Shown here: one piece after another, positions 45,001-51,586 of the stretch
How the letters are laid out: every line of letters starts with the position of its first letter
How positions within the stretch are numbered: position 1 is the first letter of the stretch
From: Victivallales bacterium
GTDB lineage: Bacteria; Verrucomicrobiota; Lentisphaeria; Victivallales; UBA1829
Length of the DNA: 64,000 nt
NCBI GenBank assembly: GCA_016285345.1
Contig: JAEEQN010000009.1
Location: 1 to 64,000 of the forward strand
Direction of reading: 5' to 3'
Notes under the pieces: model-generated
The model's database searches: none
What the model was told of the DNA's origin: nothing
The model's input: only the letters and a program-made list of their open reading frames with translations
Position numbers and translations under genes: made by a program

Positions 45001-45179
45001 TCGCCCGCGCCGTGATCGGCGGACTCACCAGCTCCACGCTCATCACCCTCTTCTTCATCCCAGCGTTCTACGCCGGATGGGAAGGCTGGCGCGAACGTGC
45101 CCGCGAGAAGAAGGCGCTCAGGAAGCAGAAGAAGGCCGAAGCGGCCGGAGCCGCGCCGAGCGGAGCTCAACCCGCGTAA
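42030..45179 (+). CDS. RND multidrug efflux pump, inner membrane (AcrB-type)
   Basis: 1049 residues, normal RND length, with twelve membrane segments and two large periplasmic loops. Motifs: [23 protein letters not shown] at the N-terminus, [32 protein letters not shown] with the aspartate of the proton relay in helix 4, [39 protein letters not shown], and [20 protein letters not shown] / [20 protein letters not shown] in the second half. It would form a tripartite exporter with the adaptor (4-base overlap) and a TolC-type duct encoded elsewhere. gmhB begins 15 bases later. Confidence 0.95.
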   Translation: [1049 protein letters not shown]

Positions 45180-45194
45180 CAGGAGTTTCCGTCC

Positions 45195-45758
45195 ATGCGT
45201 CAGGCATGTTTTTTCGACCGCGACGGCGTCATCATCGAGGAAGCCGACTACATCCATGATCCGGCCCTCGTCCGGCTGTGTCCGTTCGCCGCGGAGGCCG
45301 TCCGCGCCATGCACGACGCCGGACGGCTGGTCATCGTCGTCTCCAACCAGTCCGGAATCGCCCGCGGGTATTTCACCGAGGCGGAACTGAAGGCCGTCGA
45401 CGCCCGCATGAACGAGCTTCTCGCGGCGGAAGGCGCGCACGTCGACGCGACGTACTACTGCTACCACCACAAAAAGGGCATCATCCCGGAGTATGCCGTC
45501 GACTGCGACTGCCGCAAGCCCAAGCCCGGTCTGTTCCTGCGCGCCGCGAAAGACCTCGATATCGACCTCGCGAACTCGTTCATGATCGGCGACAAGGAAT
45601 CCGACCTGGAGGCCGGGATCAACGCCGGATGCCGGGGCGTCGCGCTGGTCCGCACCGGTCACGGCGTGCATCAGAACATCGAGAAAATCCCGCAGGCGGT
45701 CGACGTCGGGGACGTGCTGACCGCGGCAAAGGAACTCCTCGCACGCTATCCGGCGTGA
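45195..45758 (+). CDS. gmhB: D-glycero-D-manno-heptose 1,7-bisphosphate 7-phosphatase
   Basis: 187 residues of the histidinol-phosphatase-like HAD subfamily. Catalytic DxD loop is FFDRDGVIIEE; VVSNQSGIARGYF is motif II; the zinc-binding Cys/His set is CYHH-(x)11-CDC followed by RKPKPG, as in GmhB; motif IV is FMIGDKESDLEAGINAGCRG. GmhB dephosphorylates heptose bisphosphate on the way to ADP-heptose for lipopolysaccharide core or protein heptosylation. AGGAG precedes the ATG by 9 bases. It lies at the end of the efflux operon, though no functional link to efflux is evident. Confidence 0.92.
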   Translation: MRQACFFDRDGVIIEEADYIHDPALVRLCPFAAEAVRAMHDAGRLVIVVSNQSGIARGYFTEAELKAVDARMNELLAAEGAHVDATYYCYHHKKGIIPEYAVDCDCRKPKPGLFLRAAKDLDIDLANSFMIGDKESDLEAGINAGCRGVALVRTGHGVHQNIEKIPQAVDVGDVLTAAKELLARYPA

Positions 45759-45829
45759 AGGATGAGCGTCAAAAACGAAATGATATTGACAAAGACACAG
45801 TACAACTTAACCCATACCGGAGACAAGCC

Positions 45830-46030
45830 ATGAAAGAAGGAAACAAATTCACCTGCGAGATTTATCCCGGAAACTTCGCCGAAATCACGATCATGTCCGT
45901 GGACGAAAGAGGTTACAGCTACAGCATAGCATTTCCCGACGGCCGGATAGGCAGCGGATATAAAAGATGGACTGATCTGGATGCCCTGCCCCGCGAGGCG
46001 ATCCCGACGGAACAACAGGACCGGCACTGA
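45830..46030 (+). CDS. Small protein of unknown function
   Basis: 66 residues, MKEGNKFTCEIYPGN..., no signal peptide and no membrane segment; predicted mostly beta-strands (FAEITIMSVDERGYSYSIAFPDGRIG) with a charged tail, resembling small SH3-like/Hfq-size folds only in length. GGAG lies 8 bases upstream of the ATG and a consensus TTGACA occurs at 45786-45791, though a matching -10 is not clear. Codon use is less GC-biased than in neighbouring genes. I recognise no family. Confidence 0.5.
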   Translation: MKEGNKFTCEIYPGNFAEITIMSVDERGYSYSIAFPDGRIGSGYKRWTDLDALPREAIPTEQQDRH

Positions 46031-46038
46031 CAAATTGC

Positions 46039-46072
46039 CGTCCTTATGCTCCGGGACAGGCGCATAAGGGAC
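46039..46072. terminator. Long hairpin after the small ORF (possible terminator)
   Basis: CGTCC-TTATGC (46039-46049) pairs with GCATAA-G-GGACG (46062-46072), about 11 bp with one bulge and a 12-base loop. No T-run follows, so the terminator function is uncertain. Confidence 0.45.
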
Positions 46073-46114
46073 GTTCCCCGATACCGGACCGGTAGAGTTT
46101 TTCTCCGGGAATAC

Positions 46115-46143
46115 TTGTATTTTCGCCTGAAAAGATGTATAGT
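46115..46143 (+). promoter_or_regulatory. Sigma-70-like promoter of the lrp-like/aminotransferase operon
   Basis: TTGTAT (46115-46120), 17-bp spacer, TATAGT (46138-46143), 32 bases before the ATG. Confidence 0.7.
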
Positions 46144-46175
46144 AAAAGCTGATTTGAAATCCGGAGGAATCCCCC

Positions 46176-46670
46176 ATGAAACTTGAAGACCGCAAATATA
46201 TCCTGAACGCACTCGTCAAAAACGCGAAAACGACCGCCGCGGACCTCGCCGAACAGCTCGGCGCGTCCGAACAGGAAGTCGCCGCCGAGATCGCCGACCT
46301 CGAGAAACAGAACATCATCCGCGGCTACCATGCGCTCGTCAACGAGGACAACCTCCACGATAAGCCCGTCAAGGCGATCATCGAGGTGCGCGTGCGCCCC
46401 GAACGCGAGGGCGGATTCGACCGCATCGCACGCCGCCTGAGCAATTTCCCGCAGGTCACCGCCCTGTACCTGATGTCCGGCGGCTACGACCTCATGATCG
46501 AGGTGCGCGGCGCGGACCTCAACGAAGTCGCGTCGTTCGTCTCCAGCAAGCTCGCCACCATCGACGGCGTGCTCTCCACCGCCACCCATTTCCTGCTGAA
46601 GAAATACAAAGAATCCGGGATCATGCTCCTGGAGGAGGAACGCGATGAGCGACTCAAGATCGTGCCGTGA
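46176..46670 (+). CDS. Lrp/AsnC-family transcriptional regulator
   Basis: 164 residues. An N-terminal winged helix-turn-helix (residues 1-55: LEDRKYILNALVKNAKTTAADLAEQLGASEQEVAAEIADLEKQNIIRGY) is followed by a RAM/ACT-like effector domain (VKAIIEVRVRPERE...ALYLMSGGYDLMIEVRGADLNEVASFV). The HTH is somewhat shorter than in Lrp. It overlaps the following aminotransferase gene by 26 bases and probably senses an amino acid to control that gene. GGAGG occurs just upstream of the ATG. Confidence 0.92.
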   Translation: MKLEDRKYILNALVKNAKTTAADLAEQLGASEQEVAAEIADLEKQNIIRGYHALVNEDNLHDKPVKAIIEVRVRPEREGGFDRIARRLSNFPQVTALYLMSGGYDLMIEVRGADLNEVASFVSSKLATIDGVLSTATHFLLKKYKESGIMLLEEERDERLKIVP

Positions 46671-47838
46671 TTTCGTAGCGCCGCATATCGCCGTCCTGCC
46701 GAAGAGCGGCATCCGCTACTTTTTCGACCTCGTCAACACCATGTCCGACGTGATCTCGCTGGGCATCGGCGAGCCCGATTTCGTGTCCCCGTGGTCCGTC
46801 TGCGAGGGCGCGATGTACTCGCTCGAACGCGGCCGAACCAGCTACACGTCCAACCTCGGGCTCCTCTCCCTCCGCAAGGCCATCTGCGACTACGTCGCCG
46901 AGGAGTTCGGCGTGCGCTACGCCCCGGAGAACGAATGCCTCGTGACCGTCGGCGTCAGTGAAGCCTTCGACCTCGCCATCCGCGCCATCACCTCGCCCGG
47001 CGACGAGATCGTCTACCACGAACCGTGCTACGTCTCCTACGGCACGGAAATCCGCATGTCGCACGGCGTGCCCGTTCCCGTCTGCACCTACGAGAAAAAC
47101 CTCTTCGCGCTCGACCCGGCCGACCTCGAAAAAGCCGTCACGCCGCGCACCCGCGCCATCATCCTGAATTTCCCGTGCAACCCGACCGGCGCTGTCCTCA
47201 CGGACGAACAGATGCGCGACATCGCGAAGATCGCCGTCAAGTACGACCTCGCCGTGATCGCCGACCACATCTACTCCGAACTGCATTACGACGACCGCCC
47301 CATGCACACGGTCGCCGCCCTCCCCGGCATGCGCGAACGCACCATCTTCCTGCACGGGTTCTCCAAGGCGTTCGCCATGACCGGATTCCGCATCGGATAC
47401 GCCTGCGGCCCGAACAGCATCGTCGACGCCATGATGAAGATCCACCAGTACGCCATGCTCTGCGCTCCCACGACCGCGCAGTACGGCGCCGAGGAGGCCC
47501 TGAAGAGCGCCCGCCCGGACATGCACCGCATGGTCGCCGAGTACAAGGGCCGCCGCAACGTGATCGTCTCCCGCTTCAACGAAATGGGGCTTTCCTGCTT
47601 CAATCCGCAGGGCGCGTTCTACGTCTTCCCGAACATCACGTCCACCGGGCTCAACTCGCAGGATTTCGCCGTCAGGCTGCTTCAGTCGAAGCGCGTCGCG
47701 GTCGTCCCCGGCAACGCCTTCGGCGCGTGCGGCGAGGGTTATGTGCGCTGTTCCTACGCGACCTCGCTGGAGGACATCCGCACCGCTATGGACCGCATCG
47801 CGGAATTTCTCGACGACCTCAAAGCCGGAAAAGCCTGA
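46645..47838 (+). CDS. Class I/II PLP-dependent aminotransferase
   Basis: 397 residues of fold type I. Visible: SLGIGEPDFVSPW and SYTSNLGLLSLRKAI at the N-terminus, the cofactor segment NFPCNPTGAV, VIADHIYSELHYD, the Schiff-base lysine K241 in HGFSKAFAMTGFRIGY, and the C-terminal VRCSYATSLEDI arginine that binds the substrate carboxylate. The subgroup is that of aspartate/aromatic/alanine aminotransferases (PatA/AspC-like); substrate is not determinable. The gene is translationally coupled to the upstream regulator and followed by a strong terminator. Confidence 0.92.
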   Translation: MSDSRSCRDFVAPHIAVLPKSGIRYFFDLVNTMSDVISLGIGEPDFVSPWSVCEGAMYSLERGRTSYTSNLGLLSLRKAICDYVAEEFGVRYAPENECLVTVGVSEAFDLAIRAITSPGDEIVYHEPCYVSYGTEIRMSHGVPVPVCTYEKNLFALDPADLEKAVTPRTRAIILNFPCNPTGAVLTDEQMRDIAKIAVKYDLAVIADHIYSELHYDDRPMHTVAALPGMRERTIFLHGFSKAFAMTGFRIGYACGPNSIVDAMMKIHQYAMLCAPTTAQYGAEEALKSARPDMHRMVAEYKGRRNVIVSRFNEMGLSCFNPQGAFYVFPNITSTGLNSQDFAVRLLQSKRVAVVPGNAFGACGEGYVRCSYATSLEDIRTAMDRIAEFLDDLKAGKA

Positions 47839-47863
47839 GCCGTCTGAACAAACAGTATTCCTA

Positions 47864-47902
47864 CCCGTTCAATTCTTCGGATTTGAACGGGTTTTTCTTT
47901 TT
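47864..47902 (+). terminator. Intrinsic terminator after the aminotransferase gene
   Basis: Perfect 9-bp stem CCCGTTCAA (47864-47872) / TTGAACGGG (47883-47891) with a stable TTCGG-containing loop, followed by TTTTTCTTTTT (47892-47902). Confidence 0.93.
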
Positions 47903-47917
47903 CTGAATGGAAGAATG

Positions 47918-49438
47918 TCACACTAGCGCGCGGCCGGCGCGTTTACCGCCGTCGGTCGGCTCGCCGTTCACGTACACGCGGACGATTCCCTCGGCGGGGG
48001 TGTGCGGATGCACGAAATCCGCCTTGCAGTCGAGTTTCGCGGGGTCGAACACGGTCAGATCGGCGAAGCAGCCCGATTTGATCAATCCGCGGTCCTTCAG
48101 ACGGAACAGCGAGGCGGGGAACGATGTCACGCGGCGGACGGCTTCCGGCAGGCCGCATAGCTCCGCCGTCAGCTTCAAAAAAAGCGGGAATGACCCGAAC
48201 GAACGCGGATGGCCGCGCCCGAGCGATTCGTCCAGCGGACGCGCGTTCTCGTCCGTGCCGCAGCACACCCGCGGTTCCGCCAGGATCCGCCTCAGATTGT
48301 CCGGCGACATCCCTCCGAACGCCGCCATCGCCCGCGCACCGTCGTCCCGCAGGACCGTAACCGCGAACGCCGCGGCGGAGGGCATTCCGGCACGGACGGC
48401 GCAGTCTTCGAGCGTCAGGCCGCAGTATGGCAGGAATTCCGGTTTGGAGACCGCCGTCAGGATCGCGCGCCTCACGCGGCGGGAATCCACAAGTTCAACA
48501 ATTAACCGTTCGCATTCGGCGGAATCTCCGCCCAACCTCTCCTGAATCTCGCGGTCGCGCATGGAATTGTAACGCGACGGCAGGATCACGCTCAAACTCG
48601 TCTGGGAATAGGTATACGGGTAACGGTCGGCGGTGATCCGCAGGCCGTTTGAGCGGGCTTTCTCCAACAATTCCAGCGCGGCGTCCAGCTTGCCCCAGTT
48701 CGCCTCGCCCGCCGTCTTGAAGTGGCTCACGTGAAGCCGTCCGCTGCCCGCCGAGGCGAACGCGACGGCCTCCTCCAGCGATTCGATCAGGCGCGCGCCC
48801 TCGCTCCTGAGATGCGTCGTATAGATCGCGTCCGTGGCCTTCAGGACGGACGCCAGACGCAGCAGGTCGCCCGGCGGCACGGTTCGACCCGGCGCGTACA
48901 GGAGCCCGCTGGAAAGCCCGGGGCATCCCTCCGCCAGCATCTTATCAAGCGCGGCGCATTGGTCTTCGATCTTCGAATATGCCGCGCATAGGGCGTTGTG
49001 TCCGCAGAGCACGGCAAAATTCACCGCCGGGCACACGCTTTCGACCGCCTCGCAATAATCCCGCCAGTCGGTCCACGACGGTTTCACGCCGACGGCAGCG
49101 CAGTCCGAGGCGACTTGGTCGGAGTTGTGAGGCGTAACAGGAAACAGCGAATGTCCGCAGTTGCCCAGTATCTCGGTGGTGATCCCCTGGGTGCGCTTGC
49201 TGAAGGCATCGGGCGCGGCGAGCAGCGTGGCGTCGGAATGCGAATGCGCGTCGATGAATCCGGGCGAAACCACGCATCCCTGCGCGTCGAAGACTTCGGC
49301 GTCCTTCGCGCCGGAAATCTCCCCTCCTGAAACGACCTCGGCGATCCGGTCGCCGTCGATGCGGATGGAGCCGGGGTAAACGTCGCCCCCCGTCCCGTCG
49401 CAGATCAGCGCATTCCGGATGATCCGCACGGCGTTCAC
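47918..49438 (-). CDS. N-acyl-D-amino-acid deacylase (D-aminoacylase family amidohydrolase)
   Basis: 506 residues from a GTG at 49438 that overlaps the lolD stop (GTGA). Members of this amidohydrolase family hydrolyse N-acyl-D-amino acids or related D-amino acid derivatives with one or two metals. H65 and H67 in DAHSHSD and C94 in EILGNCGHS reproduce the metal-ligand spacing of D-aminoacylase; HLRSEG, HVSHFKTAG (H-x2-H region), DRYPYTYSQTSL and GTDENARP follow. The final GxFADLTVFDPAK is the usual amidohydrolase tail. A longer open frame to 50005 is an artefact of lolD in another frame. Co-transcription with lol genes is odd and may be positional only. Confidence 0.9.
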   Translation of the reverse strand: MNAVRIIRNALICDGTGGDVYPGSIRIDGDRIAEVVSGGEISGAKDAEVFDAQGCVVSPGFIDAHSHSDATLLAAPDAFSKRTQGITTEILGNCGHSLFPVTPHNSDQVASDCAAVGVKPSWTDWRDYCEAVESVCPAVNFAVLCGHNALCAAYSKIEDQCAALDKMLAEGCPGLSSGLLYAPGRTVPPGDLLRLASVLKATDAIYTTHLRSEGARLIESLEEAVAFASAGSGRLHVSHFKTAGEANWGKLDAALELLEKARSNGLRITADRYPYTYSQTSLSVILPSRYNSMRDREIQERLGGDSAECERLIVELVDSRRVRRAILTAVSKPEFLPYCGLTLEDCAVRAGMPSAAAFAVTVLRDDGARAMAAFGGMSPDNLRRILAEPRVCCGTDENARPLDESLGRGHPRSFGSFPLFLKLTAELCGLPEAVRRVTSFPASLFRLKDRGLIKSGCFADLTVFDPAKLDCKADFVHPHTPAEGIVRVYVNGEPTDGGKRAGRALV

Positions 49439-50118
49439 CTGGCGATCACACCGTCTTTCAGCACGATCGCGCGGTCGGCGATGTCCGCCACGCCCCGGTC
49501 GTGCGTAACCATCACGATAGTCGTGCCGTGTCCCTCCACGAGCTTGCGGAAGAGGTTGAGGATGCCCTTCCCCGTCTTGGAGTCGAGGTTGCCGGTCGGC
49601 TCGTCCGCCAGCAGGAGGCGCGGCTCGTTCATCATGGCGCGCGCGATGGCGGCGCGCTGCTGTTCGCCGCCGGACATCTCGTTGGCGCGGTGTCCGATGC
49701 GGTCCTTCAGGCCGACGCGTTCCAGCAGGTCGAGGGCGCGCGCTTTGCACTCGCGCGGCGGCTTGCCGTCGAGCAGCGAGGGCAGCATCACGTTTTCGAG
49801 GATGTTCAGTTCGGGCAGGATGTGGTAGGACTGGAACACGAATCCGATGTTCTTGCGGCGGAACGCGACCAGTTTCGAGGCGGACAGTTCCGCCGGGTTC
49901 ACGCCGTCGATCACGACGGAGCCTTCGTCCGGGCGCGAGATCGTGCCGATGATGTCGAGCAGCGTCGTCTTGCCGCTCCCGGACGCCCCGAGCAGCACGG
50001 TCCATTCGCCGCGCCCGGCGTTGAACGACACGCCGCGCAGGACCTTGATCACGGAGGAGCCGATCCTGAACTGTTTGGAAACGGACTGTACGGACAGGAA
50101 ATCTCTGGTATCACTCAT
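49435..50118 (-). CDS. lolD: Lipoprotein-release ABC transporter ATPase (LolD-like)
   Basis: 227 residues. Walker A is GASGSGKTT, Q-loop FVFQSYHILPELNILENVMLP (typical of LolD/MacB ATPases), signature MSGGEQQRAAIARAM, Walker B LLLADEPTGNLD, switch THDRGVADIAD. With the adjacent permease it would extract outer membrane lipoproteins from the inner membrane. The 8-base overlap with the permease gene and 4-base overlap with the next gene show an operon. Confidence 0.9.
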   Translation of the reverse strand: MSDTRDFLSVQSVSKQFRIGSSVIKVLRGVSFNAGRGEWTVLLGASGSGKTTLLDIIGTISRPDEGSVVIDGVNPAELSASKLVAFRRKNIGFVFQSYHILPELNILENVMLPSLLDGKPPRECKARALDLLERVGLKDRIGHRANEMSGGEQQRAAIARAMMNEPRLLLADEPTGNLDSKTGKGILNLFRKLVEGHGTTIVMVTHDRGVADIADRAIVLKDGVIAR

Positions 50119-51427
50119 AGCGCAGGGCCTTTGCGGGATCGAGGTTGGCGGCGCGGATCGCGGGCACCAGCGCGCCGCAGGTGCAGAGCAGGATCGAGAT
50201 CACGGAGATCAGCGCCACGTCGCCCCACACGATGTGCGCGGGCAGCTCGCTGAAGAGGTACAGCTCCTTCGGGAATATCTCCTGGCCCGTGACCACGCGC
50301 ATCGTGTGCAGGATGTCCATGCGGAACACCACGACCAGCCAGCCGAGGAACACTCCGCCGGCGGTGCCGATGATCCCCACAAAGAACCCCTGCATGATGA
50401 AGACGCGCATGATCGAGAACGACCCCGCGCCCATGCTTTTCAGCAGGCCGACTTCCTTCGTCTTCTGGATCACGGTCGTGATGAGCGTATTCGCGATGCT
50501 GAACGCCGCCACGAGCACGATGAAGACAAGCAGGAAGAACATCATGTTCTTCTCCACCGCCAGCACGCTCAGCAGCTGGCCGTTCAGCTGTTTCCACGAG
50601 TACACCATCACGTCCGGGTGGCTCTTCGACAGCCGGTCGCGCAGCGGCGTCAGGAAGCTGTCGATGTGAAAAGGATCGTCCACCCACACATAAACGTGCG
50701 TGGCGCAGCCCCAGTCCAGTCCGAACAGCTGGTCGGCGTCGTCGAGCGACAGGAACATGATGTCGCGGTCGTAGTCGTACTTATCGAAGCTGAAGATGAA
50801 CGACACGGTGTACTCGCCCGGCAGGTAGTATTCGGATTTGTCGGAGATCCTGTACTTGCCGGACTCGTCGCGTTCGATGAGCTTGGCGAGGCGCGACGGC
50901 GAGTGCAGCAGGACCTTGCTGCCGACCGAAAGCCCGAACTCGCTCGCAATGACCTGGCTGACCGCGATCTCGCCGCGTCCGAGCGAATACTCGCCCTGCT
51001 TGACCACGCTCTTCAGGTCAAGTCCGGCGGTGTCCATGTCGGGATCGAACGCCGCGAGCACCTTCGGATTGAACGCCTCCTTCACCTGAAGCAGCACGGG
51101 CGAGACGAGCACGGGGAGCGCGCGGCCGCCTTGCTTCTTCACGATATTGACCACGTCCTCCGCCTCCTCGGAGAAGAACACCCCGGCGTTGCCGCGCGGG
51201 TTGGTGGAATAATGCCGTGTGGGCTTGCGGATTTGGGCGTGCGACCCGGTCTCCAGCAGTTTGATCTTCGTCTGGTCGGTGAATCCGGTCATGACGGCGA
51301 GCACCACGATCAGCACCGCCACGCCCAGGATCACTCCGATCACGGAAATCAGCGTGATCACGCTGACCGCACTGCGTTTCGGCTTGAAGTACCGCCACGC
51401 CAGAAAACATTCCGTCCGAACACTCAT
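50111..51427 (-). CDS. lolC: Lipoprotein-releasing permease (LolC/LolE family)
   Basis: 438 residues with four membrane segments: one near the N-terminus (SVITLISVIGVILGVAVLIVVLAVMTGF) and three at the C-terminal end (FFLLVFIVLVAAFSIANTLITTVIQK, FIMQGFFVGIIGTAGGVFLGW, ALISVISILLCTCGALVPA), separated by a large periplasmic domain. The opening CFLAWRYFKPKR and the closing AANLDPAKALRYE are family hallmarks. Only one permease gene is present, so the transporter is probably homodimeric, as in bacteria with LolF-type or single LolC/E permeases. Confidence 0.9.
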   Translation of the reverse strand: MSVRTECFLAWRYFKPKRSAVSVITLISVIGVILGVAVLIVVLAVMTGFTDQTKIKLLETGSHAQIRKPTRHYSTNPRGNAGVFFSEEAEDVVNIVKKQGGRALPVLVSPVLLQVKEAFNPKVLAAFDPDMDTAGLDLKSVVKQGEYSLGRGEIAVSQVIASEFGLSVGSKVLLHSPSRLAKLIERDESGKYRISDKSEYYLPGEYTVSFIFSFDKYDYDRDIMFLSLDDADQLFGLDWGCATHVYVWVDDPFHIDSFLTPLRDRLSKSHPDVMVYSWKQLNGQLLSVLAVEKNMMFFLLVFIVLVAAFSIANTLITTVIQKTKEVGLLKSMGAGSFSIMRVFIMQGFFVGIIGTAGGVFLGWLVVVFRMDILHTMRVVTGQEIFPKELYLFSELPAHIVWGDVALISVISILLCTCGALVPAIRAANLDPAKALRYE

Positions 51428-51510
51428 TCCGTGTGAAATCCAAATTGTTAGGTTATAAAAAAAGCGATGATGCGGAAAAGCCGTCCTCTCAATCAGCTTT
51501 AAAACAGATA

Positions 51511-51539
51511 AATATACCTCGTTTTCGCGCTTTTTTCAA
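51511..51539 (-). promoter_or_regulatory. Sigma-70-like promoter of the lol operon
   Basis: Minus strand: TTGAAA (51534-51539), 17-bp spacer, TATATT (51511-51516), leaving a leader of about 75 bases. Confidence 0.75.
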
Positions 51540-51548
51540 GCCGGACTG

Positions 51549-51577
51549 TTGCCTTTTTCCCGTTCCGGCGCTATATT
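51549..51577 (+). promoter_or_regulatory. Sigma-70-like promoter of the U32-family gene
   Basis: TTGCCT (51549-51554), 17-bp spacer ending GGCGC, TATATT (51572-51577). Transcription would start near 51584, almost at the ATG (51587), so the mRNA may be leaderless. The -35 is 10 bp from the -35 of the divergent lol promoter. Confidence 0.72.
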
Positions 51578-51586
51578 ATTTTCATT

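Noticed and set aside
46083-46093. ACCGGACCGGT inverted repeat as an Lrp operator
   Set aside because: The one-base centre and lack of a second copy near the lrp promoter make it too weak to call; it could be chance in GC-rich DNA.
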